Assembly (NCBI GenBank): GCA_028023455.1 | Contig: JAQFVV010000275.1 | Span: 808,001 to 872,000 of the forward strand | Length of the DNA: 64,000 bases | Source of the DNA: Epiperipatus broadwayi | Lineage: Eukaryota; Onychophora; Udeonychophora; Euonychophora; Peripatidae | Reading direction: 5' to 3' | Shown here: piece by piece, positions 12,392-26,668 of the stretch | How the letters are laid out: every line of letters starts with the position of its first letter | Numbering within the stretch: the first letter of the stretch is position 1 | Translations under genes and position numbers: made by a program | Notes under the pieces: model-generated | What the model was told of the DNA's origin: nothing | Database searches by the model: none | What the model saw: the letters and a program-made list of their open reading frames with translations, nothing else

Positions 12392-12513
12392 TTGTACATC
12401 ACAGATACAAACTTAAACTTGATTTACTCACTAGCAATGTAAATATATATATACGAAATGTCTTATGGCAAATGTAACCCTATGGTCATCAATAAAGTTA
12501 TTTTCTTTGAAAC
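12392..12513 (+). mobile_element. 3'-end fragment of a second non-LTR family, plus strand
   Basis: About 120 bases of UTR-like sequence containing GTAACCCTATGGTCATCAATA and ending AAAGTTATT...GAAACAT before (AAT)n. It resembles the 3' ends at 5777, 15220 and 21171 (GTAACCCTT...AATAAAGTT...GAAAC). It is only a short 5'-truncated stub, with (AAT)n on both sides apart from a 25-base spacer. Confidence 0.55.

Positions 12514-12590
<77 letters not shown>
12514..12590. repeat. (AAT)n microsatellite
   Basis: About 77 bases of perfect AAT units between a plus-strand non-LTR 3' end (left) and a minus-strand 3' end (right). Confidence 0.95.
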
Positions 12591-12944
<354 letters not shown>

Positions 12945-14933
12945 TTAATTAATTTAATTTATTAAACATATAATCTCCTTGTGATAAATAAATCACGCAT
13001 GGAGCTTAACAAAAATACATGTGCAATAAAATAAAAAACATTAATATACAATAAAATAATTAAATAGAAATAAAAAGTTTTTGATTATCATCAATTACAA
13101 TCCAGTTCATAATTAATTTTCTCAAAGTTTTCCTTGATAAGTCATTAACATTAAATCCAATGTTTCTTATAAAAATATTATAAAATCTTGGACCAAGATA
13201 ACATTTCTGATATCTGCAATGAGTTTTAAAGTACACTGGTTCAAATAATAAATCAAAATCACTTGATCTAGTCACCATTATTGATGAAGAATTATATTTA
13301 TTCATTTTTTTGTATTTAATATAATAACACAAAATATTCACTAAAAATAATTGATGAATAGTTAAAACTCCAGCACACTTAAATAATTCAAGTCTTGGCA
13401 AATCCAAAGGTTTAAACAAAATAATTCTTAATGTAAAATTTTGTAGTGTTTGCAATGACTTCAAAAAATATGCTGCAGTGCCACCCCATAATGTTATACC
13501 ATAAGAAAGTCTGCTTAAGAAAATTTGTTTATATATACTTAATAGGACATATTTATTCAAACAATCTCTTAATCTATAAAAAAGAAAATTACATTTTCTT
13601 AATTTTACTTGAAGCCAAAGAATATGTTTATCCCAATGTAAATACTCATCCAAAACCAAGCCAAGGTAAGAAATTGTTGAAGTCCTGGTAATTTTCTGAC
13701 AAGACATTTTATTAACATAAGGCAATTGAATTAACAAGTCTTTTGCTGGAATATTTTTAAGAGAATACATTATGTAATTACATTTATTAATATTTAGCAG
13801 TAATCTATTATTGTTCATCCATTGTGTAATTTTAAATAAATCTTCATTCACAAGTTTCTCAAGTAAACTATATGAAACTGCTGAAGTAACCAAAGCAGTA
13901 TCATCTGCAAAACAAAAAATGTTAGAATGAAGAGAAAGATCAAGCAGATCATTAATATAAACAGTAAATAACAATGGTCCCAGGACTGAACCTTGAGGAA
14001 CTCCATATCTAATCATTTCAGAATCACTCAAAAAATTATTAATTTTCACAAATTGGCTTCTATTACTTAAATAAGATTTAAACCATTCAAGCATAGCACT
14101 CCTTATGCCGCAATGGTGTAACTTAATTATTAATATATCATGTGGAACACAGTCAAATGCTTTCCGCAAATCTAAATAAATGCCTATAGTTTTGTAACCT
14201 TTTTCTAAAGATTCAGTGATGACTGAAACATGTTCAGATAAAGCCAGTTCTGTAGATCTTCCTGGAAAAAACCCAAATTGATTGTTTGAAAATAAATTAT
14301 ATTTTTGAAAAAACAAAACAATTCTGTTTTTTACACACATTTCCAAAATTTGAGACAATGTTGATAAAATAGAAATTGGCCTGTAGTTTTCCAAACATTC
14401 CCTATCTCCACTCTTAAAAATAGGTGTAACAACAGCAGATTTTAAACAATCTGGAAATATACCTGAATCAATAGAAGAATTAAATAAAAAAGATAAAATT
14501 GGTAAAAGAATGGAAACATTTTCAATTAATATTTTTACAGAAATACAATCCAAACCAATACATTTTTTATGTCTCATTTTATAAAGAGAATCTAAAATTT
14601 CACAATCTTCAATCTCTTTAAAAACAAAAGAATTCAGGATAGATTTCTTATATTGAAAAACATGAGAACTGCAACTATTGTCAAAACTATTCATTAACAA
14701 TTCCACACTGTGTACAAAATATTGATTGAAATGATCAGCTATTAGTTTTGAATTATTTAAAACATCAATAGATATTTCATTAATCTTTAGTCTAGAAATT
14801 TGTGAAAATCCTTCTTTAAAAATAAATTTTTTTAACAACAGTCCAAAAGTTGCTTAATTTAGTTGATTTTAAAGAATCAATTTGAGTAGAATAGAAAATC
14901 AATATAAATATAAATGTATACATAATAAAGTAA
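12945..14933 (-). mobile_element. 5'-truncated non-LTR retrotransposon, Jockey-superfamily type, copy 2
   Basis: Second unit of the tandem duplication, with the same 3' UTR, the same 5' truncation point and the same flanking (AAT)n. The 3' junction has five extra bases compared with copy 1 (AATTT repeated), consistent with slippage. Confidence 0.85.
13060..14838 (-). CDS. Non-LTR reverse transcriptase ORF, copy 2
   Basis: 592 codons, intact, with the same TTG-start limitation as copy 1. Differences seen from copy 1: N to S near residue 55, Q to R in motif A (YLDLRKAFD), T to M and S to Y in the thumb region, and S to T near the C-terminus. All catalytic blocks are kept: motif A 221-229, GVPQGSVLGPLLF 279-291, FADD 310-313. 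No endonuclease domain is present, so the copy cannot move alone, but the polymerase domain looks functional. Confidence 0.85.
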   Translation of the reverse strand: MLKKFIFKEGFSQISRLKINEISIDVLNNSKLIADHFNQYFVHSVELLMNSFDNSCSSHVFQYKKSILNSFVFKEIEDCEILDSLYKMRHKKCIGLDCISVKILIENVSILLPILSFLFNSSIDSGIFPDCLKSAVVTPIFKSGDRECLENYRPISILSTLSQILEMCVKNRIVLFFQKYNLFSNNQFGFFPGRSTELALSEHVSVITESLEKGYKTIGIYLDLRKAFDCVPHDILIIKLHHCGIRSAMLEWFKSYLSNRSQFVKINNFLSDSEMIRYGVPQGSVLGPLLFTVYINDLLDLSLHSNIFCFADDTALVTSAVSYSLLEKLVNEDLFKITQWMNNNRLLLNINKCNYIMYSLKNIPAKDLLIQLPYVNKMSCQKITRTSTISYLGLVLDEYLHWDKHILWLQVKLRKCNFLFYRLRDCLNKYVLLSIYKQIFLSRLSYGITLWGGTAAYFLKSLQTLQNFTLRIILFKPLDLPRLELFKCAGVLTIHQLFLVNILCYYIKYKKMNKYNSSSIMVTRSSDFDLLFEPVYFKTHCRYQKCYLGPRFYNIFIRNIGFNVNDLSRKTLRKLIMNWIVIDDNQKLFISI

Positions 14934-14990
<57 letters not shown>

Positions 14991-15009
14991 CTTTCCCTCC
15001 TAATTTAAT

Positions 15010-15071
<62 letters not shown>

Positions 15072-15090
15072 CTTTCCCTCCTAATTTAAT
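14934..15090. repeat. Two (AAT)n tracts with CTTTCCCTCC spacers (unit 2)
   Basis: (AAT)n at 14934-14990 and 15012-15071, each followed by the CTTTCCCTCC-TAATTTAATTT spacer. Same arrangement as 12270-12391, with longer arrays. Confidence 0.9.
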
Positions 15091-15218
15091 TTTTTTTTGT
15101 ACATCACAGATACAAACTTAAACTTGATTTACTCACTAGCAATGTAAATATATATATACGAAATGTCTTATGGCAAATGTAACCCTATGGTCATCAATAA
15201 AGTTATTTTCTTTGAAAC

Positions 15219-15220
<2 letters not shown>
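15091..15220 (+). mobile_element. 3'-end fragment of second non-LTR family (unit 2)
   Basis: Duplicate of 12392-12513, ending ATCAATAAAGTTATT...GAAACAT before (AAT)n. Confidence 0.5.

Positions 15221-15271
<51 letters not shown>
15221..15271. repeat. (AAT)n microsatellite
   Basis: About 51 bases of AAT units, the unit-2 counterpart of 12514-12590 and shorter by about 26 bases. Confidence 0.95.
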
Positions 15272-15639
<368 letters not shown>

Positions 15640-16400
15640 TCAATTCATTTATTTAAGTGCTAAACAACAGCATAAAGCCAATTACAGTTTGCACATACAA
15701 TAGAAGTGAAAATAAAACATATAACATAAAATGAAAATATAAATGTATACATAATAAAGTAAAATTTCAAAATAAGACCCTCTAAATTCAAACCCTCAAA
15801 AACACCAGTAAAAACATAAATAATAAGATATTAATCTTACCAACTACAAAAACCAATGAAACTCAATCAGTTAACACATTTTTGTTTAAAAAATATTTTT
15901 TATTTATAATAACTTTTACAATGTGAATGTCTAAGTAAACATGAAATCTAGATAGTCACATGGTCTATTAATTGGCATTAGTTGCAACAATACCATGAAG
16001 GAAGAAGAAAAGTGCAATTAATCGTTTGCAGAAATAAGTCATCAATTTGGTCAAAGGAATACAAATAATCCATAATCAATTTGCTTCAATCCCCCTCCAC
16101 TCATTACCTAGACAAATAAAATATTGGATACAATAAATGACAGTTTTAATAATACAATTTCATATAGGCTGTTTAAATCATTTCAAAGATTTTTTCTTCA
16201 TGTACTACTGTAATATTAACAACAGACAGCAAAATTACTTTCTATCACTTTCCACATCAGTTATTAAATGAGGTGATTCAACAACATGGTATGTGTCTTT
16301 TTGTAAAGGGTATTGCAGAACATTCAAATCCTCAATAGCTGGCATAGAATTATAAGTCAGTACCCAAAAGTGCTAATTTCAAACTCAGGTTAAAACATTG
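15640..16400 (-). mobile_element. 3' UTR of a third non-LTR family, minus strand
   Basis: The first 80 bases (TTCAATTCATTTATTTAAGTG...GCTAAACAACAGCATAAAGCC...TACAGTTTGCACA) match 23158-23220, where C-terminal reverse transcriptase sequence follows. I therefore read this as a 3' end on the minus strand. The right boundary is uncertain: sequence up to about 16400 shows no coding match. Confidence 0.5.
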
Positions 16401-19400
16401 GGGAACTTTGCTGTCATAACCATTGATGAGAAATAACAAAACTGCATCACTGGTCTGCCTAAAATATTTATTTTGGGTACTCTTGTGATTTTCAATAAAT
16501 GATGCAGCCATTTGGAAAGTTACTCTCTTCAACAAATCTATCTTCAGGATACACTAAAACCCATAGCAACCATAACTTCAAAATCAAACTTCAGTTTCAC
16601 CTAGACACTGATCTTAACAATACATCAATCCAAATAACTGATGAGAAGACTACTCTATCTTTATACATTAGGAGCTTAAACCAGTATTATATCAGCAATG
16701 ACACCTTGTCACATAGTGTATACAATATCAGAATACAATACCAGATCCAGTTGAGAATTGACAAGAATAACAATGATACAATGATCAATCTGAGAATAGT
16801 GAGACTATATGTAACAATTTACAGCAACTAACATATAACACATTAATGAAGAGATCCCCCCTCATTGATCTCATGGCTGACCTGGCAGACAAAAGTCTTC
16901 AAAACCACCAAATGCAATTAGCAACTCAGCCACAGTAAGAGGTCATACTAATTTTTTGAAGCTGATTGGCATCAGTAATGACACCATAACACACAAATCC
17001 AATTAGCCACCAAACCAGTAACCATCAACAAACAAACAATGATCACAAACTTAATAATGATAATTGTATTGTCATAAAGTTATCAAACCTATCCTCCACA
17101 CAAGATCATTAATCCAACAAGGCAAAAGGTCAATATATAATAATTAACAAGACATCCATATAAAATATGGAAGCAATAACATCATATCTTCCACAAATAA
17201 TGCTCTCTAACACTTACTACAATTTAATTAAAATCAAAAGAAAACTAAAGACATGAAAATAAAAAATCACAGCCACAAGATATTCAAGATAAATCTGTGG
17301 CAGAAATGATTACATTCAAACTGCTATGGACACCACATTCCCCACAGACAATGTGACCAATTTCCAATAGCATTCATCAACCCCAACAGCTAAGGAATCA
17401 ATAATTAATGTCACACCTCAGGATTTTTTTGCCAATAATTTACAAGTACCAAACCGTAATTTGATACAATAAGCTATTTAACCACATGGTTAGAGATTGG
17501 ACTCTCAGAATTACCACATTAATCATAACTTTAATCTATGTAAAAGAATGAAGATAAAGATTACTTTATTTTGTATTAGAGGTTTTACTTTAATTTCAAA
17601 ACTACACCTCCTAAACTGATGGATTGACACCATTAAACCACATGTTTGGGGCTTCTTGAAATAAGGATTTACCATGGATTCCAATTTGATCCCTAAATTT
17701 ATCTCAATAAGCAGGTATTCTGTGCAAGTTTCCAGGAATACTGTGCCACCATAAGCTGATACTGGAATCTTTGTTGCTTCAGCCTACCCATACTCATCCT
17801 TCAAAATTTTACATATAGAATCATATCTATTAATTACTACATTAGATAACCATAGTATAACAATTAACATCATATTTGTCTATATTCCCACAAGTTCAAA
17901 AGTTGTATTAAGTATAATTCTTACTATTGATTTACTCACTGGGTCTCTGCCACATCCCACAATCCTCATGGGAGATTTTATCAATGACTATTCTAGATTT
18001 ACCTCCAAGCAGTGCCCCTAGTTACCACCCTCTTCTGAGAGCTGAGACCTTACCAAAAATCCAGTTACATTTCATAACACATCACATGCTATGCTTATCA
18101 ACATTCACTTGTATTTACCAATGTTGCACCATTTAATTGATCTAACCATCAATCCTTCTCTGGTATCTGATAACTGCACACACCACCACATTGAATCTCA
18201 CCATCCATCCACCTACATATTCATGAAAAAACAAACATCATCCCATTATTTACCAATGAGTTTTTGTTTTCAGAAACATATATAATGCTCAATAAGCTAG
18301 AAACTTTGTTCATCGATTCAATCCATAAATATTTACCCAATCCTCCTCATTTTCTGACTTTGGTCAAAGACATTTGTAAACAATAATATTAAAGTCCAGA
18401 ACAATGCCCATCAATATATACATAACCTTACAAAAATCTACCATCAAATATGTCAGAAATTTAAAGAATACTTGGCTACCAATAAAAGAAGAATTTAGCT
18501 GGGGCAGCAACATGTGTAGACTCAAAGATACACCACTAGGTCCTGGAATGCATTTCCAAGGTAGGGTTGCCATGTCAATTCATGTTGAAGGGGTTATTTA
18601 TGCTGGGCATAACATAATTTATCCTGTTTTCCAGCACTTTCAGCCAAAACTTAAGACAATAATTTCACATTTAACTTAGAATACTTCTGACTTCCTCAGG
18701 TGCACCACCCATTTCTGATACATAAATTTGCCAAAAAATTAGCAGCTATTCACAAAGAATATCTCTCTAGAACATAAGTGATCCAACATTTGTTTTTCAA
18801 GATCTCAGTCAATTTACTATCAAATACCTCTTCAACATTGCCAATCATCTGTCACAAAAAATACATCAATTTAAAGGTGTCTATCCAATTGCCATGGTTC
18901 CTTTTACCAAGAAGACAACACCCACATCCTCTCTCTTCACCCTTTGTCCCAGTTCTATGGACCCATTAGGCATTAATGTCCTGAAGAAAGTTGTCAAGAA
19001 TCTGTTTCAGCCACATATATTCTCTCTAATTTTATAATGCAATTTTCCAAAAAGGAAATATCTGCCAATCAGGCCACACTAGTCTTCAAGACAATCTTGA
19101 GTACTATTCAAAAAGGCAAAAATATGCACCAATAGCCATTCAAATTGACATCCAGACTGCTTTTCATTCAATCTAAATTAAAACTTATTTTGACATGATT
19201 GTAGGCACTGCTGCACCAACAACACTTCTAAACATAATTGCCAATTTATTGAAAAATTGGGAAATATATATTACCCTCAGTGGTAGAAATTTATCTGCCT
19301 TTATCCCCACACAAGTTTTATTTTATTTATCTTTTACATCAAACTATTGTTAATACTAACACAATGGAAAATAGCATGTATCCAAATCAATAATACCAAG

Positions 19401-21170
19401 AATCACAACTCATGTATTGCATACAAAAATGATATTACTATCTTCCTTGCTTCGTCAAAACAACTCCTCAAACTCCAAAAAATTCTACAAGAATATATAT
19501 ATATATCAAAGTATTAACTTTAATTTAATGAATATGGCCACCTGTAGTTTATATACTAGCAAACTATATTATAAAAGCTTTCAAGGAAAACCAACTGGAT
19601 TCCTTGGATTACCATTTCATTTTGGAATGCATGGTATGAGACAAACCAAAAACCACTACAGATTATCACTTTCTACCCCAAAATCTGCCAATGTATTCAA
19701 AAATTTCAGATATTCAAACTTTTTATCTTGAACAAAAATCACATACTGTTTATCAGTTATCAAATTCACCATATTGTTCATTTTAAACATTTCGTCATTA
19801 TGCTAGATATTACTTTGGAAGAGAAGGAGTTTTTATAATGGTTAAATGCCTTAGCCAACTACCCATACAAAATAGTCTCATGCTACACTATGCATTTATT
19901 TAGCATTCACAAAACATTTAACATCATAACACTACACTCTAATGATCCCCTATACTGCAATGTCTGCATGCTTTTAATACCCACTGATAAACTTGCATCT
20001 ACATCTGGTTTTTTGAAATCTCTTATCTATATCCTACACAGAATATCCATTCATATAAATAATGATGATAATATTAAATATTTCTACTGGCAAGTCTACA
20101 GCCTGGTTTACATTCAAACACCATCAAATCCCCCTCCCATGTTTGACATCAACAATTCACAACCTCTACAGTACATCAGAAATTGGTCATGTGAACCAAC
20201 CCTTTTTCAATACTGTCAGTTATATAAAAATATTGATTCATTTTGTAGCCTATGCCACAGGACTGAAGAAAGTCATGTACACAACTTTTATTCATGTAAA
20301 AACCAGTAAGGTCATCATCAGAATCTACAGACAATCATATACTTTACTATAGCACATTATTCAATCACACTGGAAGCCCATAACTCCCATTTTACATGCC
20401 AACACATTTGCACTCTATGCACACTGGTGCACTCACTATACATTCACCCTTGGACACATCATGAGAAGATATCCTCCAGATTCCTTAACATGCTAAACAC
20501 CTAAGGGAATGAGATAGCAAAATTACATATCCTAATATCTATGCTGATACCTGGTCTCTCTTAAACCAGAGTATCACCCTATGAAAAACAAGTTTACATC
20601 TATGGAGCCAACTGGAAAAGTGACCATTTTATAAATAATAACAAAAATGTTTTGTTCATGGCTGATAATACTGGCTTAATACTTTTAACAGACATAAAAG
20701 AATTTTCACATGTATAAATACAACAACTTTGATATTAAGAAAAGATACCCAGGTCAACCTATCAAGTGAACAAAACTAAAAATCATATTGAAAGAAACAT
20801 GAACTCTATCTTTACAATACTCCTTACTCTTAAAGGGTTGAACAACATCTATTAGAAAACTCTCACATACAGTTTTTTTGTACATATATTTTTTCAATTG
20901 ATAGACTATATAAACAACTTCAACAGATTACAATTGATTCTGTTTGAACACTTATTTAGACATGGAACCTATATTAAGTGAAAAAAATTTCTAGAGAAAA
21001 ATCATGACTCAACACAATTTATATGTAAATCACTGTGGGAAGTGATGCAAAATTAATCTGACATATCTTTTTTTCTTAAAAATTAATATGCCAATGTAAC
21101 CTAGGTAATCAGCTGTACATATGTAAAACATGTAACCCTTTATGAATTAATAAAGTTTATTATTGAAACA
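16401..21170 (+). pseudogene. Decayed EN-RT non-LTR retrotransposon related to the 59.3-63.2 kb element
   Basis: Plus-strand fragments follow the order of the intact relative at 59838-63087. Endonuclease block LMGDFINDYSRFT near 17970-18010 (GDFN type) is followed by LIDLTINPSL near 18133. Motif A remnant AIQIDIQTAFHSI lies at 19135-19172 (one aspartate now H). A degenerate YxDD box, AYKNDITIF, is near 19420-19445. A C-terminal zinc knuckle CSLCHRTEESHVHNFYSC lies near 20250-20300. The 3' end GTAACCCTT...AATAAAGTTTATTATTGAAAC meets CAACAAC and (AAT)n at 21172-21185. Many stops and shifts: old and dead. The 110-codon frame at 16499-16831 may be an ORF1 remnant, but shows no recognisable domain. 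Confidence 0.65.
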
Positions 21171-21184
21171 ACAACAACAACAAC

Positions 21185-23027
<1,843 letters not shown>

Positions 23028-23093
23028 AATAATAATAATAATAATAATAACAACAACAACAACAACAACAACAACAATAATAATAATAATAAC

Positions 23094-23135
<42 letters not shown>

Positions 23136-23157
23136 TATTATTATTATTATTATTATT
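23028..23157. repeat. (AAT)n array switching to (ATT)n
   Basis: AAT units with CAA interruptions from 23028 to about 23133, then the strand complement (TTA/ATT)n to 23157. It forms an imperfect hairpin. The switch lies between a plus-strand fragment on the left and a minus-strand 3' end on the right. Confidence 0.9.
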
Positions 23158-23640
23158 CAATTTATTTATTTAAGTGCTAAACCATAGCATTTACTAATTA
23201 CAGTTTGTACACTAAAAAATGAAAGGGATAAACATAATACATATAACATAAATAAAAGAAAAATAAAAAAAAAAATACATATATAAATAAATAAAATAAA
23301 TTTAAATTAATCAAACATGATATTTGAATTTAATTATATTACACAATTATTTATAGTATATATTGAAATGATTATTATTACTACAAATATGATTATATAA
23401 AAAGGATAGGCTGAATAAAGAAGAAAGTTTAAGAACGTTGAAATGACAAGTTTGAATATAACAGACAAAAGCAGATTGAGTATCATGTTCATAAGACCTA
23501 AGTGTAATAGGTGAAAATATATCAGATAGAATAACTAGTTTATTGATGATTTTATAAAGATATTTAAGATCCCTATATTGCTGTCTAGAAGAAAGATGAA
23601 GAATAATTTTATTTTCCAAAGAAAATATGTTTGAAAAACT
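23158..23640 (-). pseudogene. C-terminal reverse transcriptase fragment and 3' UTR of the third non-LTR family
   Basis: The 90-codon minus-strand frame 23347-23619 contains RRQQ/RQQYRDLKYLYKIINKL (about residues 12-28), SPITLRS and a C-terminal FLYNHICSNN. This matches the layout of the region after the thumb in Jockey-type proteins (R-x-Y-x-D-L-x-x-L-Y-K...F-x-R-x-x...Y-N). The UTR at 23158-23346 shares its end with 15640-15720. The catalytic part is missing. Confidence 0.5.
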
Positions 23641-23752
23641 TCTTCAACACTGATTGCAATAAATTACATTCTGAACTGTCTTCAGATCAATTTACCTATT
23701 CAAAACATTATTGTTTTTATTTTAAATGTAAAGCCTTATTGTTAACTATAGA

Positions 23753-23986
23753 AAGATGTAGTGCTTTCATATCTAAGGTTCCTCAATGACAAAACCCATA
23801 AGGTAGAAACTAATCTGGGAATATTAAATGAGTAGGCACTAGATAGGGATTTTATGCACAAACTTTCTTGCATCCATTGATTATTCTGGCTTTTACTGGG
23901 TAGCGCTACTGCAAGGAGAGTTTTACCTCTATTATAACAGCTTATGTAAGCATAGGGAATGGTGATCATGTAATGTTTAGTGGTTT
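23753..23986 (+). repeat. Dispersed repeat of unknown family, single-orientation copy
   Basis: This segment matches the second half of the fold-back insertion at 39902-40252. Shared words include GGCACTAGATA, TTTTATGCACAA, CATCCATTGATTA, GGAGAGTTTT and GGTGATCATG. Upstream it matches the reverse complement of the fold-back's loop. It therefore shows what one monomer looks like: about 230 bases, non-coding. A SINE is possible but no clear polymerase III promoter is visible. Confidence 0.55.
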
Positions 23987-24554
23987 AATTGTATTGTGTT
24001 TGTTCTTAATTATTTTTATGAATGTTTGTTATTTGTGGATTTATTATTTAAACAATATATTATTTTAAGTTAAATATTTTACCTGAGTTAACTCTAGGTA
24101 TATGTATAAAAGTAAATGGTATTCATTGTCACAAGTAATGGATGGAACACTAGTTGAAAATACTGTCTGACTAATACTGTCATCGAGATTTTATGTAAAT
24201 CAAGCACCTGGCATATATATATATGCAATTTACTTATATTTTGATTATTAAAATCAATCTTTTCAATTAAATTTTAAAAGATTATTATCATCATCATTGG
24301 TATCATCAACATTTAACATCTTTATTTGTATATCTTCTATGTTTAACTGTTTTTTCCAGAACAATATATTTAAATGTATGTGTTTTTATAAACATTTTTC
24401 TGAAATATTTTTTTACTGCAGGAAAGATAATAATGAATTGAATTATGGTTATTATTATTTGTAATTTTATATTTCTTTATATTATTGAATACAAATATAA
24501 TCATAATATTTATTAAATTTAAATATTTTATTATTATGATTATTTTTTACTCAG

Positions 24555-24642
24555 GTACCAATGGATGTTTGGTTGAATTTAACTTATATTAAAACACCAA
24601 TGGAATTCTTACAAATGATTATTCCTGATCTTCATAATTCTA
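24555..24642 (+). CDS. Candidate host-gene exon 1 (of those visible)
   Basis: Preceded by a good acceptor (pyrimidine-rich ATTTTTTACTCAG) and followed by a consensus donor GTAAGT. Only one frame is open: 29 codons reading VPMDVWLNLTYIKTPMEF and on to PDLHNS, plus one base. It enters in phase 0 and leaves in phase 1. Sequence complexity and codon content look protein-like, unlike the AT-rich surroundings. A longer frame that runs on through the microsatellite into retroelement sequence is an artefact. Product not recognised. Confidence 0.45.
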
Positions 24643-24659
24643 GTAAGTTGTTGTTGATG

Positions 24660-24863
<204 letters not shown>

Positions 24864-26240
24864 AATTTTGGAAATGTGTGTAAAAACAGAATTGTTTTGT
24901 TTTTTCAAAAATATAATTTATTTTCAAATAATCAATTTGGGTTTTTGCCAGGAAGATCTACAGAACTGGCTTTATCTGAACATGTTTCAGCCATCACTCT
25001 GAATCATTAGAAAAAGATTACAAAACTATAGACATTTATTTAGATTTGCGGAAAGCACTTGATTATGTTCCACATGATATATTAATAATTAAATTACACT
25101 ATTGTGGCATAAGGAGTACTATGCTTGAATGATTTAAATCTTATTTAAGTAATAGAAGCCAATTTGTTAAAATTAATAGTTTTTTGAGTGATTCTGAAAT
25201 AATCAGATATGGAGTTCCCTAGGATTCAATCCTGAGTCCATTGTTATTTACTGTTTATATTAACGATCTGCTTGATCTTTCTCTTCATTCTAACATTTTT
25301 GGTTACTTCAACAGTTTCATATAGTTTACTTGAGAAACTTGTAAATGAAGATTTATTTAAAATTGCACAATGGATAAACAATAATAAATTACTGCTAAAT
25401 ATTAATAAATGTAATTACATAATATATTCTCTTAAAACACTCCAGAAAAATACTTGTTAATTTAATTGCCTCCTTATGTGAATCAAATCTCTTATCAGAA
25501 GATTACCAGGACTTCAACAATTTCTTACCTTGGCTTGGTTTTGGATGAATATTTACATTGGGATAAGCATATTTTTTGGCTTCAAGTAAAATTGAGAAAA
25601 CTTAATTTTCTTTTTTATATATTAAGAGATTGTTTGTATAAATCTGTCTTACTAAGTATATATAAATAAATTTTCTTAAACAGACTTTGTTATGGTATAA
25701 CATTATGGGGTGACACTGCAGCATATTATTTGAAGTCTTTGCAAACACTACAAAATTTTACATTAAGAATTATTTTGTTTAAACCTTTGGATTTATTAAG
25801 ATTTGAATTACATAAGTGTGCTGGAGTTTTAACTATTAATCAATTATTTATAGTGAATATTTTATGTTATCATATTAAACACAGGAGAATAAATAAAAAT
25901 AATTAATCAATAATGGTAATTAAATCAAATGATTTTGATTTATTATTTGAACCAGTATACTTTAAAACCCATTGTAGATCTCAGAAATGTTATCTTGGTC
26001 CAAAATTTTATATTTTTATAAGGAACATTAAATTTAATGTTAATGACTTATCAAGGAAAACTTTGAGAAAATTTATTATGGACTGGATTATAATTGATGA
26101 TAATGAAAAACTTTTTATTTTTATTTAATTATTTTATTATAAATTAATGTTTTTTTATTTTATTTGCACATGTATTTTTGTTAACCTCCATTCATCATTT
26201 TTTATCACAAGGAGATTATATGTTTAATAAATTAAATTAA
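24864..26240 (+). pseudogene. Third copy of the Jockey-type reverse transcriptase family, disabled
   Basis: Plus-strand homologue of the two intact ORFs, beginning inside the reverse transcriptase domain (NFGNVCKNRIVLFFQKYN) and running to the same C-terminus (RKFIMDWIIIDDNEKLFIFI) and the same 3' UTR (ATCACAAGGAGATTATATG). Lesions: a frameshift near 25000, TGA for W near 25130, a stop in motif B (VPQGS reads VP-stop-DS), and a deletion of about 23 bases near 25300 that removes FADD and shifts the frame. Further shifts near 25460 and 25670. It lies between (TTA)n/(TCA)n and (ATT)n/(GTT)n. Confidence 0.85.
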
Positions 26241-26291
26241 ATTATTATTATTGTTGTTGTTGTTGTTGTTATTATTATTATTATTATTATT
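26241..26291. repeat. (ATT)n(GTT)n(ATT)n microsatellite
   Basis: About 51 bases forming the 3' flank of the third reverse transcriptase copy. Confidence 0.9.
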
Positions 26292-26592
26292 TAAAAACAT
26301 TTAATGTATGCAGGATTTAAACTCAGATTTTCATACGACCCTCAACTCTCCATGCCATCTCATATTGCTGACCCACCTGATCATACACATGTTGAAAAGA
26401 TAAATAATCACCAATATACATATAATTTTCAAACACTACTAAAGATATTAATCATAAATTTGATGTCTGTTTAAGAAAGAAAACATTGTTTTGCAGATTT
26501 TGGTTAAACAACAGTCATAAAGAAATTGATCATTTTTTTTCAATAAATTTGATATATAATTTTTAATTAAAATGTTGTTTTTCGAATTTTAG

Positions 26593-26668
26593 TGAAGCAA
26601 TAGTCATGCATCTACTGGATTTTTCATACACTTTACTAGATGATGAGTATCAAAAATTAATATGTGAA
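26593..26668 (+). CDS. Candidate host-gene exon
   Basis: Bounded by TTTTTCGAATTTTAG and GTATGT. One open frame: a single base, then 25 codons EAIVMHLLDFSYTLLDDEYQ-KLICE. It requires an upstream exon ending in phase 2 and leaves in phase 0. It does not join directly to 24555-24642, which ends in phase 1, so an exon between them is missing, or one of the two is spurious. Product not recognised. Confidence 0.4.
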
